Below, piece after piece: positions 5,274-12,654 of a DNA stretch of 12,654 nucleotides. The translations under genes were made by a program, and so were the position numbers. Under the pieces are notes generated by a model, which worked only from the letters and a program-made list of their open reading frames with translations, ran no database searches and was not told the DNA's origin. Source of the stretch: Desulfobacteraceae bacterium (GTDB lineage Bacteria; Desulfobacterota; Desulfobacteria; Desulfobacterales; UBA11574); NCBI GenBank assembly GCA_002868985.1, contig PKTV01000068.1, positions 1 through 12,654 of the forward strand. The letters are read 5' to 3'. Position 1 is the stretch's first letter. Every line of letters starts with the position of its first letter.

Positions 5274-6708
5274 GATTTTGCTCCTGAAAAGGAATTTTTA
5301 TATATATTTTAGTACCTTGCATCGGCCGCGATTGAAGGGTCATTTGCCCTCCAAGCAGATTGATCCTTTCTTTCATGCTTCTAAGGCCCATCCGTTTCTC
5401 ATCACCCAATGCAAGTTCCCGCGCCTTGACATCAAAACCTTTGCCGTTGTCTTCAATTCGAAGAATAATATTCGGGAAAACGCCGATAAGCCTGACGATG
5501 GCCTGGTCGGAATCGGCATGCTTGCGGATATTGTTTAGACCTTCTTGAACCAAACGGTAAAGATGGATTTCGGTATTAGCGTCCAGTTTAAATAAATTTA
5601 AACCCGCCGATTGAAAGTCAACTTTCCTTTTAAATTGGCTGGAAAATTCTTCACAATACAGCTCGAGCGCTTTCACAAGACCCATCTCAGCCAGGGCCGG
5701 AGGTTGCAAATCATACGAAAGATCACGGACGGCATTGATGGCCTTTTGGAGGCGATTTGAGATTTCCAGCAGTTTTTCTTTTACTGTGGCGTCTAATGCA
5801 GGCTGATCCTTTAAAAGCATGTCAAATCCAATTTTTGAAGCCGAAAGATCTTGTGCCACCCTGTCGTGAAGCTCACAGGAAATCATCTGACGTTCGGTCT
5901 CTTGTGCCTTTAATAACTGTTGTGACAGGTCTCGAATGTGGGATTCGGCGCGCTTTCGTTCACTAATATCTCTACTGACGCCCCGGTAACACGATATGTT
6001 CCCCCATTTGTCCAAACACGGAACCCCGCTTGTCTCCATGATGACTTCCATTCCGTTCTTTCGAAGAAGCATATTATCAAGGGCCTCGATGGGTTTTATT
6101 TCCACCATAAGTTCAAAGATCCGCGCTTTTAAGGCCTCTTTATTTTCTGAAGAGAAAAAATCGTAAAAGTATCTACCGATCACCTCATCACGGGGATAGC
6201 CAATGATGTCTTCTACAACAGGGTTTGAATAGAGATACTTGCCTTGCACGTCCATCTCCCAGATCCAATCCGATGTATTTTCAGCCATATCCTGAAATCG
6301 TTTTTCGGATTTGAGAAGGGATTGCTCGAGTCTGTTTTTGCGAACCACTTTTTCAATTACGGTGGGCAGCAGGGTAAAAAAATCCCCGGATTTGACCAAA
6401 TAATCTATGGCCCCCAATTTCATGGCGCGGACGGCGACATTCTCGTCTCCCTGACCCGTGATCATAATCACCGGGATGTCTCTGTCTTTTTGACTTAATG
6501 CCTCCAAAAACTCGATACCGTTCATACCGGGCAGAAGGTAATCTGTTATGATGACGGTGGGTATCATCCTATCAAGCCGTTCAAGGCATGTGTTCGCTTC
6601 CTGGAAATGATGCACCGAGGCATGCGGGAACTCTTTGGCGATAGCCCGCTTCATCAGGCTGAAATGGGCATCCTCGTCTTCAATGATTACGAGCGTCAAC
6701 GGTTCCAC
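5242..6708 (-). CDS. REC-PAS-HisKA_3 hybrid sensor histidine kinase
   Basis: A soluble 488-residue kinase with no membrane segment. Domains in order: receiver (4-122) with acidic residues 10-12, phospho-acceptor Asp56 in VIITDYLLPG, Thr84 and Lys106; short coiled linker (122-138); PAS (about 138-250) starting MAENTSDWIWEMD and closing with RGVSRDISERKRAE; HisKA_3 dimerisation domain with phosphorylatable His281 in CELHDRVAQDL; HATPase_c with N-box QEGLNNIRKHA (388-398), G1 box DNGKGFD (420-426) and G2 MGLRSMKER (440-448). GTG 6708 is preferred to TTG 6714 because GAGGAG then lies 8 nt upstream; at 6714 the spacing would be about 2 nt. The receiver comes first, so it probably acts as an input that tunes the kinase, not as an output. 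The gene lies 43 bp after the Rcp1-like regulator and overlaps the NarL-type regulator gene by 32 bp. Confidence 0.92.
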   Translation of the reverse strand: MEPLTLVIIEDEDAHFSLMKRAIAKEFPHASVHHFQEANTCLERLDRMIPTVIITDYLLPGMNGIEFLEALSQKDRDIPVIMITGQGDENVAVRAMKLGAIDYLVKSGDFFTLLPTVIEKVVRKNRLEQSLLKSEKRFQDMAENTSDWIWEMDVQGKYLYSNPVVEDIIGYPRDEVIGRYFYDFFSSENKEALKARIFELMVEIKPIEALDNMLLRKNGMEVIMETSGVPCLDKWGNISCYRGVSRDISERKRAESHIRDLSQQLLKAQETERQMISCELHDRVAQDLSASKIGFDMLLKDQPALDATVKEKLLEISNRLQKAINAVRDLSYDLQPPALAEMGLVKALELYCEEFSSQFKRKVDFQSAGLNLFKLDANTEIHLYRLVQEGLNNIRKHADSDQAIVRLIGVFPNIILRIEDNGKGFDVKARELALGDEKRMGLRSMKERINLLGGQMTLQSRPMQGTKIYIKIPFQEQNRESKEAHINH

Positions 6709-6751
6709 TGTCAAAACTCCTCATATCTTCCTTCCGGGGTATGAAACAAGT

Positions 6752-7201
6752 TCATTCTTTCAGGATGGGCGGCTTATTCAGAATCATCCAGTAAAATTCG
6801 ATTTGCATGATCTTTTGCTCAAACTCTTTGAACCCTACAGGTTTGGTCAGGTAGCTGTTGGCATAATGTTCGTAGGATCGGACAATATCCTCTTCCCGTT
6901 CCGATGTGGTCAGCATGATCACCGGAATTCGTTTTAGTAAAGGGTCTTCTTTGATCTTCTTCAGGACCTCTACACCATCGATACCGGGAAGCTTAATGTC
7001 CAATAAAATCAATCCCGGAATGGGATATTTGACTTTATCTTCATACTTTCCATGATTATAAAGATAGTCAAATGCCTCCTCCCCATCAATAACAATGTGA
7101 ACCCGGTTTGCGTTTCCGGCCTTTCTAATCGCGCGTTTGGTAAGTTCCGCATGCGCCGCCTCATCCTCCACAAGTAATATATCTGAAGGTTCGTAATCCA
7201 T
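6752..7201 (-). CDS. Rcp1-like single-domain response regulator
   Basis: A 149-residue receiver with no output domain. It carries Glu12-Asp13 (LLVEDEAAHAEL), phospho-acceptor Asp68 in LILLDIKLPG, the switch Thr98/Thr99 in MLTTSERE and Lys120 in YLTKPV. The long loop between beta2 and beta3 (DYLYNHGKYEDKVKYPIPG, 45-63) and the HAELTKRAIRKAG start are typical of the Rcp1 type first known with cyanobacterial phytochrome Cph1. Such proteins act as phosphate carriers or bind partner proteins. ATG 7201 follows the stop of the CHASE kinase by 4 bp, with AAGGAG inside the end of that kinase gene, so the two are translationally coupled and probably cognate. The next gene downstream is the REC-PAS kinase, making this protein a likely shuttle or competitor between the two kinases. 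Confidence 0.93.
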   Translation of the reverse strand: MDYEPSDILLVEDEAAHAELTKRAIRKAGNANRVHIVIDGEEAFDYLYNHGKYEDKVKYPIPGLILLDIKLPGIDGVEVLKKIKEDPLLKRIPVIMLTTSEREEDIVRSYEHYANSYLTKPVGFKEFEQKIMQIEFYWMILNKPPILKE

Positions 7202-7205
7202 CTGC

Positions 7206-8855
7206 TCAAGTCTCCTTGTCTTTTAAAGTAAAATAAAACGTGGTCCCTTTCCCCGGCTCGGATTCCAGCCAGATTATGCCGCCATGATGTTCGATAATTC
7301 GCTTTACGATGGTCAGCCCAACGCCCGTCCCCCCTCCTATTTTTTTTCCGGATGGCAGCCGTTGAAAAATCTCGAAAATTTTTGAATAATAATGTTTCTC
7401 GATACCGATGCCGTTGTCCCGGACAAAAAACACCTTTTGTCCGCCCTGCTCCATTACCCCCACATCAATCCGAGGAGCAGGATTTTCCTTACCCATGTAT
7501 TTAACGGCATTGGACAACAGGTTCTCGATAACCTGACCCAATCGTTCTATTTCACCATAAATCAGGGGAAGACCTTTTTCAACGTTTAATGTAACGCCGC
7601 TTTCATCGATGTGAGGTTGAAGCGTTTTTAAAACTTTTTTCATGAGATCGTCAAATGAAAACTCGCCCTTTCTCTCCGGCAACCGCCCGATGCGGGAAAG
7701 ATACAGCAAGTCGTTGATTAAAACCTCCATCTTTCGGGAAGCATCGCTCATGTAATTAAGATATTTTTCAGCATTTTCATCAATCAGATCCCCAAAGTCT
7801 TCGCGAAGTGCGCCGATAAACCCCTCGATGGTCACAATAGGCGTCTTTAGATCGTGGGAAACGGTATATACGAAGGTTTCAAGCTCTGTGTTTTTGTCAG
7901 CGAGTTCAGCGAGCGTGGCTTCTAACTTTTTTTCATTTTCTATTAATGCCTTTTCCGTGCGTTTCCGTTCGCTGACTTCCTGAAGCGCCTGATCTCTGGC
8001 TTGCCGATACATTTGCATCCGCTCCAGAAGCAGATGAAGGAGCAATGAGAGGGTTGCTGAGACGACAAGGCCAAAAATGAGAACAGAAACCTTCCAGGCG
8101 GTCCCCGATGGATAGACGATCGGCTTTGGAACAAGCGCCAACTTCCAGTTTTTACCGGGGAATTGAACCTTTCGAAGGACTCGAAACCCATTCTTTCCCG
8201 GATTGCCGTCACTTTGATTTTCATTCGTGTAAATCAGTTGATCTGCTTCGTAAAGCCGGACCCAAAAGTCCTTGAAAATGTCCTTGGCCAAACAGATATC
8301 CACAATTCGTTTAACCTGGAATACGCCGTTCAGATAACCTTGAATCTTGCCGGAATAGACCAGCGGCAAGAATGTATTGTAACCGAGTCCTCCCTGAACA
8401 AGCTCCATACAAGGGGTTACGATATTTTGGCTGGTGTGAAGTATATGAAAATTTTTTTGCAGCCGGTAATCCTGAGGTTCAAAGATGAGTGTATCAATGA
8501 CACGTTCATTGCTGTTTTTCGGGAAAACCCATCGAACGACGCCCGTAGGGTCAATCCAGTTGATTCCCATAAAGCCGGGGTAATGGGAATAAAACATCTC
8601 GGCAAAATCAAGAAAACGATCCTGGCTGAAATCCGGCGGAACCCGATCAACCCATCTTTCAGACAGTGATTCAAGAGAAGCCATTCGAGCATTCATCAGA
8701 CCTTCGATACGAATCCGTATCTGTTCCGAAGACGTTTCTGTATGCCGAAGGACAAGCTCCCGTTCGTATCTGTTTTGATTTTGCCACAGCAACACCGCAA
8801 TGCTGCCAAAAATCAAAAATGCAAAAAAAGGAGTCAATTTTTTCAAATGAGGCAT
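7206..8855 (-). CDS. Membrane histidine kinase with CHASE-like periplasmic sensor
   Basis: A 549-residue kinase. There is one transmembrane segment at about 8-24, a periplasmic domain of about 225 residues, and a second transmembrane segment at about 254-276. The periplasmic part resembles CHASE domains: YPGFMGINWIDPTGVVRWVFP (92-112) and VTPCMELVQGGLGYNTFLPLVYSGKIQG (146-173). A coiled linker (278-325) leads to HisKA with phosphorylatable His334 in YTVSHDLKTPI, then HATPase_c with an N-box around 442-451, G1 DNGIGI (480-485) and G2 GTGVGL (509-514). It probably senses a small external ligand and autophosphorylates. The ATG at 8855 lacks a strong Shine-Dalgarno but places the first membrane helix correctly. 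It is the first gene of the signalling operon; the adjacent Rcp1-like regulator, 4 bp downstream, is its probable partner. The ligand is unknown. Confidence 0.92.
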   Translation of the reverse strand: MPHLKKLTPFFAFLIFGSIAVLLWQNQNRYERELVLRHTETSSEQIRIRIEGLMNARMASLESLSERWVDRVPPDFSQDRFLDFAEMFYSHYPGFMGINWIDPTGVVRWVFPKNSNERVIDTLIFEPQDYRLQKNFHILHTSQNIVTPCMELVQGGLGYNTFLPLVYSGKIQGYLNGVFQVKRIVDICLAKDIFKDFWVRLYEADQLIYTNENQSDGNPGKNGFRVLRKVQFPGKNWKLALVPKPIVYPSGTAWKVSVLIFGLVVSATLSLLLHLLLERMQMYRQARDQALQEVSERKRTEKALIENEKKLEATLAELADKNTELETFVYTVSHDLKTPIVTIEGFIGALREDFGDLIDENAEKYLNYMSDASRKMEVLINDLLYLSRIGRLPERKGEFSFDDLMKKVLKTLQPHIDESGVTLNVEKGLPLIYGEIERLGQVIENLLSNAVKYMGKENPAPRIDVGVMEQGGQKVFFVRDNGIGIEKHYYSKIFEIFQRLPSGKKIGGGTGVGLTIVKRIIEHHGGIIWLESEPGKGTTFYFTLKDKET

Positions 8856-8919
8856 TGAATTCTTTTATTAAGTTTTTAATATAAATATGATGCTCGCTCA
8901 GGATGATAAACCACATTTT

Positions 8920-8945
8920 TCGATATACTCACATCTCAATATCGA
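8920..8945. promoter_or_regulatory. Inverted repeat upstream of the signalling operon
   Basis: TCGATAT (8920-8926) and ATATCGA (8939-8945) are perfect 7-bp arms 12 bp apart, about 65 bp 5' of the CHASE kinase start. The arm spacing would put half-sites about two helical turns apart, as for a dimeric regulator. No T-run follows on the minus strand, so it is not a terminator. It could be an operator for autoregulation. Confidence 0.35.
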
Positions 8946-9021
8946 CAAAAGTTCCTAACAAATTCGAGCGGTTTAGTCTACCTTAAAATTGATTTCAACA
9001 TTGTTCGTTATGCAATCCCAC

Positions 9022-9057
9022 AAAAAAAGTGAGAATGTGTGATTTTCAACTTCTCAC
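9022..9057 (-). terminator. Intrinsic terminator after the small heat-shock gene
   Basis: On the minus strand GTGAGAA (9057-9051) pairs perfectly with TTCTCAC (9035-9029) across a 15-nt loop and is followed directly by seven T (9028-9022). An A-run before the stem extends the pairing. It lies 49 bp after the Hsp20 stop codon. The reverse strand also has a short T-run (CTTTTT), so it may act weakly in both directions. Confidence 0.75.
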
Positions 9058-9106
9058 CTTTTTCATAAACCGAGTCTGCAGTAAATGCAAAGAAACGATT
9101 TTGGGG

Positions 9107-9550
9107 TTATTTAACTTTAATCTTAATCTGTTTTCTCTTGACTTTCTCTACCTTTGGAAGTGTTATCGTTAAGATACCTTTATCAAAGGCCGCTTCTGTT
9201 TTATCTTTTTCAACACGGGTCGGAAGATCGATTACACGTTGATAAGCCCCACAGTACCTTTCCGAACGATAACGATTTTCCTCTTTTTCTTCTTTTTCTC
9301 GTTGTTTTTCGCCTTTGATGGTTAACCGATCACCGGTGATGCTGACATCAACGTCTTTTGCATCTATTCCCGGGAGTTCTGCTTTTATAATAAGATGAGT
9401 GTCGGTCTCCGAAATATCCACCAATGGTTGCCATTTTGGAAAACCAATTTTTGACAACGATGTCTCTCCGAAGATGCGGGTAAAAAGATCGTCCATCTCC
9501 CTGCGAAGCCTGCTGATTTCTCCAAACGATTTCCAAGGAACAATATCCAT
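9107..9550 (-). CDS. Small heat-shock protein, Hsp20/alpha-crystallin family
   Basis: A 147-residue ATP-independent chaperone that holds unfolding proteins in large oligomers. The start is ATG 9550 with AGGAGG 6 nt upstream, not the in-frame start at 9586. A short N-terminal arm (MDIVPWKSFGEISRLRREMDDLF) precedes the alpha-crystallin domain (about 41-134). Typical motifs are PLVDISETDTHLIIKAELPGI (42-62), VDVSITGDRLTIKGEKQ (67-83), the RYRSERYCGAYQRVIDLP dimer-loop region (93-110) and the family hallmark AAFDKGILTITLPK (120-133). A Lys-rich tail follows in place of a clear I-x-I motif, although IKIKV may serve. It stands between cfa and the signalling operon, 81 bp after the cfa stop, and is followed by a strong terminator. 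No CIRCE or ROSE-like element was seen upstream. Confidence 0.95.
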   Translation of the reverse strand: MDIVPWKSFGEISRLRREMDDLFTRIFGETSLSKIGFPKWQPLVDISETDTHLIIKAELPGIDAKDVDVSITGDRLTIKGEKQREKEEKEENRYRSERYCGAYQRVIDLPTRVEKDKTEAAFDKGILTITLPKVEKVKRKQIKIKVK

Positions 9551-9631
9551 AATATTCCTCCTTTCGCAAATATCTTTAAAAAACACCGGCTAAGACCTAA
9601 GTTGAGCGGCAGTGATTTTCTCACCATTCAC

Positions 9632-10828
9632 TTAAGGTAATGAATCATGATACACATGCGCTCGGGTTATCGGCAAATCATTGTTCAACCCGTTGGAAAA
9701 AAGAATCTGGAACAAGCGAGACTCACCATACTTAAACCCGGCTGCTGCACTGTATAAAAATAGTCGCCATTGCCTTACAAACGCGTCGTCAAACAATTCC
9801 CTTACTCTTGCAACATTTCGTTCGTAATTTTCTGTCCATTTTTCAAGGGTTTTTGCATAGTGCAATCGCAAGTTTTCTACATCTATCACTGAAAAACCGG
9901 TTTTCCCCATCCCGCATGTGATTTCGTGGAGCGTCGGAAGGTAGGCTCCCGGAAAGATATAATTAAACGTCCAGGGATCACTCGCTGAAGGGGTATCTTT
10001 CCCAATGGTATGCAATAGACCCAACCCGCCGGTTTTCAATAAATCCGAAACTTTTTGGATAAAGATGGGTATGAATTTTTTCCCCACATGCTCAAACATA
10101 CCGATGGAAACCACTTTATCGAACTTTCCGCTTAATTTCCTGTAATCCTGATACAAAATCTTAATCTGATCTTGGAGCCCCAATTCCTTGATGATACGGT
10201 TGGCATACTCGTACTGATTTTGCGACAATGTATTTCCAACCCCGGTTACCCCGTATTTTTGTGCGGCATAGATCAGCATTCCGCCCCAGCCGCAGCCGAT
10301 GTCGAGCAGAGATTCGTTTGGTTTAAGTAAAAGTTTACGACAAACATGCTCGTATTTATTTAATTGCGCCTGTTCCAGGGAATCGTCTTCCCTTTTAAAA
10401 TACGCGCAGGAGTATGCCATGGTTTTGTCGAGATAGAGCGTATAGAATTCATTGCCCCGGTCATAATGATAAGAGATATTTCTGGGAGCACGCCGTAGCG
10501 TATCCCGGTTTAGGAGTGAAAGGATAACAAACCGATATTTTTGCCAAAAAGGCAAATGATACTCATCAAAATTGATGGCTAATCCCAGGCGGAAAAACTC
10601 CTCCAAGTCGTTATCTACTTCCAGATCTCCCATCACATATGACTCGCCAAACCCTAAGAAACCTTTTTCGATGATCCTCTTGGCGCAACATTTGGTTTTC
10701 AAGCGTAAGGTTACCCTGGGTAAATTTCCGAAACATATTGCATCACCATCCCAAAAATCGATGTTGAAGCATGCCTGTGGATCAAAACGATGCATCATCA
10801 TAGCTATATTTTTTATAGCTTTCTTCAC
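9632..10828 (-). CDS. cfa: Cyclopropane-fatty-acyl-phospholipid synthase family methyltransferase
   Basis: Adds a methylene group from S-adenosylmethionine across double bonds of membrane phospholipid acyl chains. The 398 residues match the family size. The N-terminal lipid-binding part contains GFGESYVMGDLEVD (59-72). The catalytic domain begins with HYDRGNEFYTLYLD (121-134) and has Cys141 in MAYSCAYF, the SAM loop LLDIGCGWGG (174-183), Glu246 in GMFEHVG, His273 in LLHTIG, YIFPGAYLP (290-298) and Tyr324 in RLHYAKTLEKW. These match residues shown to bind bicarbonate and act in E. coli CFA synthase. The chosen start is GTG 10828 with GAGAG 5 nt upstream; the ATG cluster at residues 10-12 is a weaker alternative. 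About 240 bp separate it from the acetyltransferase gene and 81 bp from hsp20. A related fatty-acid methyltransferase of mycolic type is possible but less likely. Confidence 0.92.
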   Translation of the reverse strand: MKKAIKNIAMMMHRFDPQACFNIDFWDGDAICFGNLPRVTLRLKTKCCAKRIIEKGFLGFGESYVMGDLEVDNDLEEFFRLGLAINFDEYHLPFWQKYRFVILSLLNRDTLRRAPRNISYHYDRGNEFYTLYLDKTMAYSCAYFKREDDSLEQAQLNKYEHVCRKLLLKPNESLLDIGCGWGGMLIYAAQKYGVTGVGNTLSQNQYEYANRIIKELGLQDQIKILYQDYRKLSGKFDKVVSIGMFEHVGKKFIPIFIQKVSDLLKTGGLGLLHTIGKDTPSASDPWTFNYIFPGAYLPTLHEITCGMGKTGFSVIDVENLRLHYAKTLEKWTENYERNVARVRELFDDAFVRQWRLFLYSAAAGFKYGESRLFQILFSNGLNNDLPITRAHVYHDSLP

Positions 10829-11071
10829 AACAACTCTCTTTCTTTCCCCTTTTAATAAGATAAAAATTGGCTTTTATATTTTACGATCCCTTGCCACGAG
10901 TTCATGCGGTTTAAAAAAAGATTATCCATGCAGCGGCTATTTATAAAAACACTCCGACCCTTTGTTTTTTGAATAATGCCTGCGGTCTATCTTTCTTTTT
11001 ATTTCAATAAATACGCATGAGAGGAGAACAATTTCATCTATCCCAAGCTTTATCTGGTGATAGAAAAGGGG

Positions 11072-11650
11072 TTAGAAATCATACTCATATGTCTCGTCAC
11101 GGGCCGGTCTTATATCTTTAATCATTACAACCACATCAAGAGGTCTGTTTTCCCGATCCTTAACCAGATTAGAAATCGTTGCCGCACGATAAAATCCCGC
11201 CTTAGTAAAGGCATCTATCGCGGAAATGTTAATGTCCGGAACCTCGGCAATGAGTTTTTCAAGCTCAAGCTTGTGGGCGATACCGACAATCTCTACGATC
11301 ATTAGCTGCCCCAAACCGACTTTTCGGTAGTCTCTGTGCACAAATAATCGCACGGTACCCAAATGCCATTTCCAACCGAATCGACGACGATTTAAAGTGG
11401 CATCGGCAATAATGGTGCCATTTTTTAACGCTATAATGGGTAGTGTTTTGGCGTATTCAAGATTTTTTGCCCATTCTTCAACAATAAGCCTGCTGGCAAC
11501 ATCATCACGCAAATATCGCGCGTCTTCTTTGGGAACCGCTTTAAAAAACGCATACAAATCATCTTGGTCTTCTGATACCATCGGTCTTAGAAGAACCTTG
11601 GTTCCATCTTTTAGTTTGGCCTCTTTTTGATACGTGTTAAGATCGAACAT
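11072..11650 (-). CDS. GNAT-family N-acetyltransferase
   Basis: A 192-residue single-domain acyltransferase using acetyl-CoA. ATG 11650 is chosen because GGGAGG lies 8 nt upstream; an in-frame start nine bases earlier is not supported. The fold is visible as the N-terminal strand KVLLRPMVSEDQDDLYAFF (18-36), IIADATLNRR (80-89), the acetyl-CoA binding motif A GTVRLFVHRDYRKVGLGQLM (98-117, with R-K-V-G-L-G pyrophosphate loop), and motif B ISAIDAFTKAGF (142-153). The conserved acidic C-terminal tail DETYEYDF is unusual. The acceptor (protein, amino acid or small amine) cannot be told from sequence. It stands alone, about 200 bp after the PilZ gene and 240 bp before cfa. Confidence 0.88.
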   Translation of the reverse strand: MFDLNTYQKEAKLKDGTKVLLRPMVSEDQDDLYAFFKAVPKEDARYLRDDVASRLIVEEWAKNLEYAKTLPIIALKNGTIIADATLNRRRFGWKWHLGTVRLFVHRDYRKVGLGQLMIVEIVGIAHKLELEKLIAEVPDINISAIDAFTKAGFYRAATISNLVKDRENRPLDVVVMIKDIRPARDETYEYDF

Positions 11651-11851
11651 ATAAACCACCTCCCTTCAACCTTTAAGGCATCTTGAAATGGTTTTTCTCC
11701 CCTCATGTTAATTTTTCATTTTTAATGATGCTAATCCCGACTTTCAACGACGACGCAACTTGTTTCGAAAAACAACTTCGCTTGTCTTGTTTGCCCCTTC
11801 TTCGACGAATGACAATATCTGTTATGCCTCGAGCTGGATAGCGATATCTTT

Positions 11852-12421
11852 CTATGCCCTGGACACACTGTAATTTTCGACAAAATGCTTCAGCTTCATC
11901 ATTGCAGCAGGTTCCGGTTTTTTAAACTGGACCCGATTCAACCGCATCTTAAAAGAATTGATCGCAAATCCGTCATCCATTTCAAAATCGGCAATGTTTT
12001 TAAACGTCAAATTATCAAGGTAAAAACCAGAACCAGCCACCAATATGTCCAGTACCAGTGATTGACTGGATCGCTCCTCGCCGGTAATATAACTAAACGA
12101 AAGCCCACCCAAGCTTATGTCATCGATTCTGCCGAACCTGACCGGTTTCGATCGGTATACGGAACATGCAATCTCTGCCATACTTCTATCTGTGACACGT
12201 ATCTGTTCGGCAGCAGCGGGTCTGATCAAAGCAAATGCGTCGTTATTGACCTGAAATCGTTTGTGTGTTCTTTTCTCAACGCCTTTCACCCTGTTTTTAT
12301 CCATCAATTCCATCAACAGTGACCGGCTCACACTCGCAATATCATGATTGAATCCAGATAATTCGTTGACATAATTCATACGGTCGGGTTGACTATCCTC
12401 AACAAAATAAATCTTGTCCAT
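11852..12421 (-). CDS. PilZ-domain protein, probable c-di-GMP receptor
   Basis: A 189-residue cytoplasmic protein. ATG 12421 has AGGGGG 4 nt upstream and is preferred to the in-frame start at 12436. After a mostly polar N-terminal 48 residues comes the PilZ domain with both c-di-GMP binding motifs: R-x3-R at Arg51-Arg55 (EKRTHKRF) and D-x-S-x-x-G at Asp101-Gly106 (RIDDISLGGLSF). The following strands VLDILVAG (123-130), FYLDNLTFK (133-141) and MRLNRVQFKKP (159-169) complete the barrel. No catalytic or membrane domain is attached, so it should work through a protein partner. The gap between the two motifs is about 45 residues, longer than in minimal PilZ proteins such as YcgR. Copy B of the duplicated intergenic element lies 59 bp upstream, which links its control to that of the glycogen cluster. 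Confidence 0.9.
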   Translation of the reverse strand: MDKIYFVEDSQPDRMNYVNELSGFNHDIASVSRSLLMELMDKNRVKGVEKRTHKRFQVNNDAFALIRPAAAEQIRVTDRSMAEIACSVYRSKPVRFGRIDDISLGGLSFSYITGEERSSQSLVLDILVAGSGFYLDNLTFKNIADFEMDDGFAINSFKMRLNRVQFKKPEPAAMMKLKHFVENYSVSRA

Positions 12422-12480
12422 TTTACCCCCTAACACCTATCGTTTCTCTTCTTCGAGTTGGTCCACTAACTATTCTCTAA

Positions 12481-12557
12481 CGACTTGGCCGGTTTTGTCC
12501 ATAGGTGACGAGCTTCATTTTTTCTGGGAAAATCTCCTATCTGGGGATTTTCCCCAT
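12481..12557 (-). repeat. Duplicated 77-bp intergenic element, copy B
   Basis: Gapless match to 4282-4358. It carries the stem TGGGGA-TTT-TCCCCA (12542-12556), where copy A has TGGGA-ATTCA-TCCCA. One base pair differs on both sides (G-C here, A-T in copy A), so the pairing is kept. ATAGG (12501-12505) can also pair with CCTAT (12536-12540), and copy A keeps four of these pairs (TAGG with CCTA). The element ends 59 bp 5' of the PilZ start. TGGACA on the minus strand (12496-12501) is followed by AT-rich bases after 16-17 nt, a weak promoter possibility. Confidence 0.75.
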
Positions 12558-12654
12558 ATCCTCTTTCCTCTTTTCTCTTTCCTATTTCTGGCTTAAGGGT
12601 TAATGTAAAAATAAAATATTAAGGGCCGGACACATTCTTCATCAGAGATTCGTG

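Noticed and set aside
11760..11775. Hairpin TTGTTT-CGAA-AAACAA after the PilZ gene as a terminator
   Set aside because: The stem is only 6 bp, mostly A-T, with no T-run after it on either strand.
12481..12557. The duplicated element as a c-di-GMP riboswitch (GEMM type), suggested by the PilZ gene next to it
   Set aside because: The GEMM-I core pattern I know (around CAGGGCAAACC with the GNRA-tetraloop receptor) is not present on either strand.

Overview
The window looks like chromosome from a Gram-negative, probably anaerobic, Desulfobacterota-type bacterium (Desulfobacterales-like). This is inferred from the style of the proteins: abundant hybrid two-component genes, a PilZ protein with a characteristic C-terminal half, a small STAS-like protein, and a GT5 glycogen synthase of unusual sequence. 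No rRNA or other marker gene is present to confirm it. Apart from one crotonase-family gene near the left end, all recognisable genes lie on the minus strand. No tRNA, rRNA, CRISPR array, insertion sequence or phage gene was seen.

Layout, left to right. Positions 1-153 hold a possible truncated minus-strand gene. Positions 154-707 are an AT-rich gene-free stretch with several short perfect inverted repeats, leading into a plus-strand crotonase-fold gene (708-1481) whose two canonical catalytic glutamates are replaced. It converges, 18 bp apart, on a minus-strand glycogen cluster. That cluster, in transcription order, has a 56-residue Cys-rich protein (4192-4022), a stand-alone CBM48 glycogen-binding protein (3980-3684), a STAS-like protein without the usual phospho-serine (3530-3243), and a GT5 glycogen synthase (3200-1500).

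Upstream of this, 8855-4596 forms a compact four-gene signalling operon. It contains a membrane CHASE-type histidine kinase, an Rcp1-like single-domain response regulator 4 bp downstream, a REC-PAS-HisKA_3 kinase, and a NarL/FixJ-type response regulator overlapping the kinase gene by 32 bp. The order suggests a two-tier relay: membrane kinase, then receiver proteins, then the soluble REC-headed kinase, then a DNA-binding output.

The right part (9107-12421) holds separate genes: a small heat-shock protein followed by a good intrinsic terminator, a cyclopropane-fatty-acid synthase, a GNAT acetyltransferase and a PilZ-domain protein. Most fit membrane or protein stress adaptation and c-di-GMP signalling.

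The most unusual non-coding signal is a 77-bp element present twice, without gaps and at about 80 % identity, at 4282-4358 and 12481-12557. Both copies face the same way and lie just 5' of a minus-strand start: the glycogen cluster and the PilZ gene. A hairpin inside it shows a compensatory A-T to G-C change between copies. This suggests a shared regulatory module or structured RNA joining glycogen metabolism and a c-di-GMP receptor.
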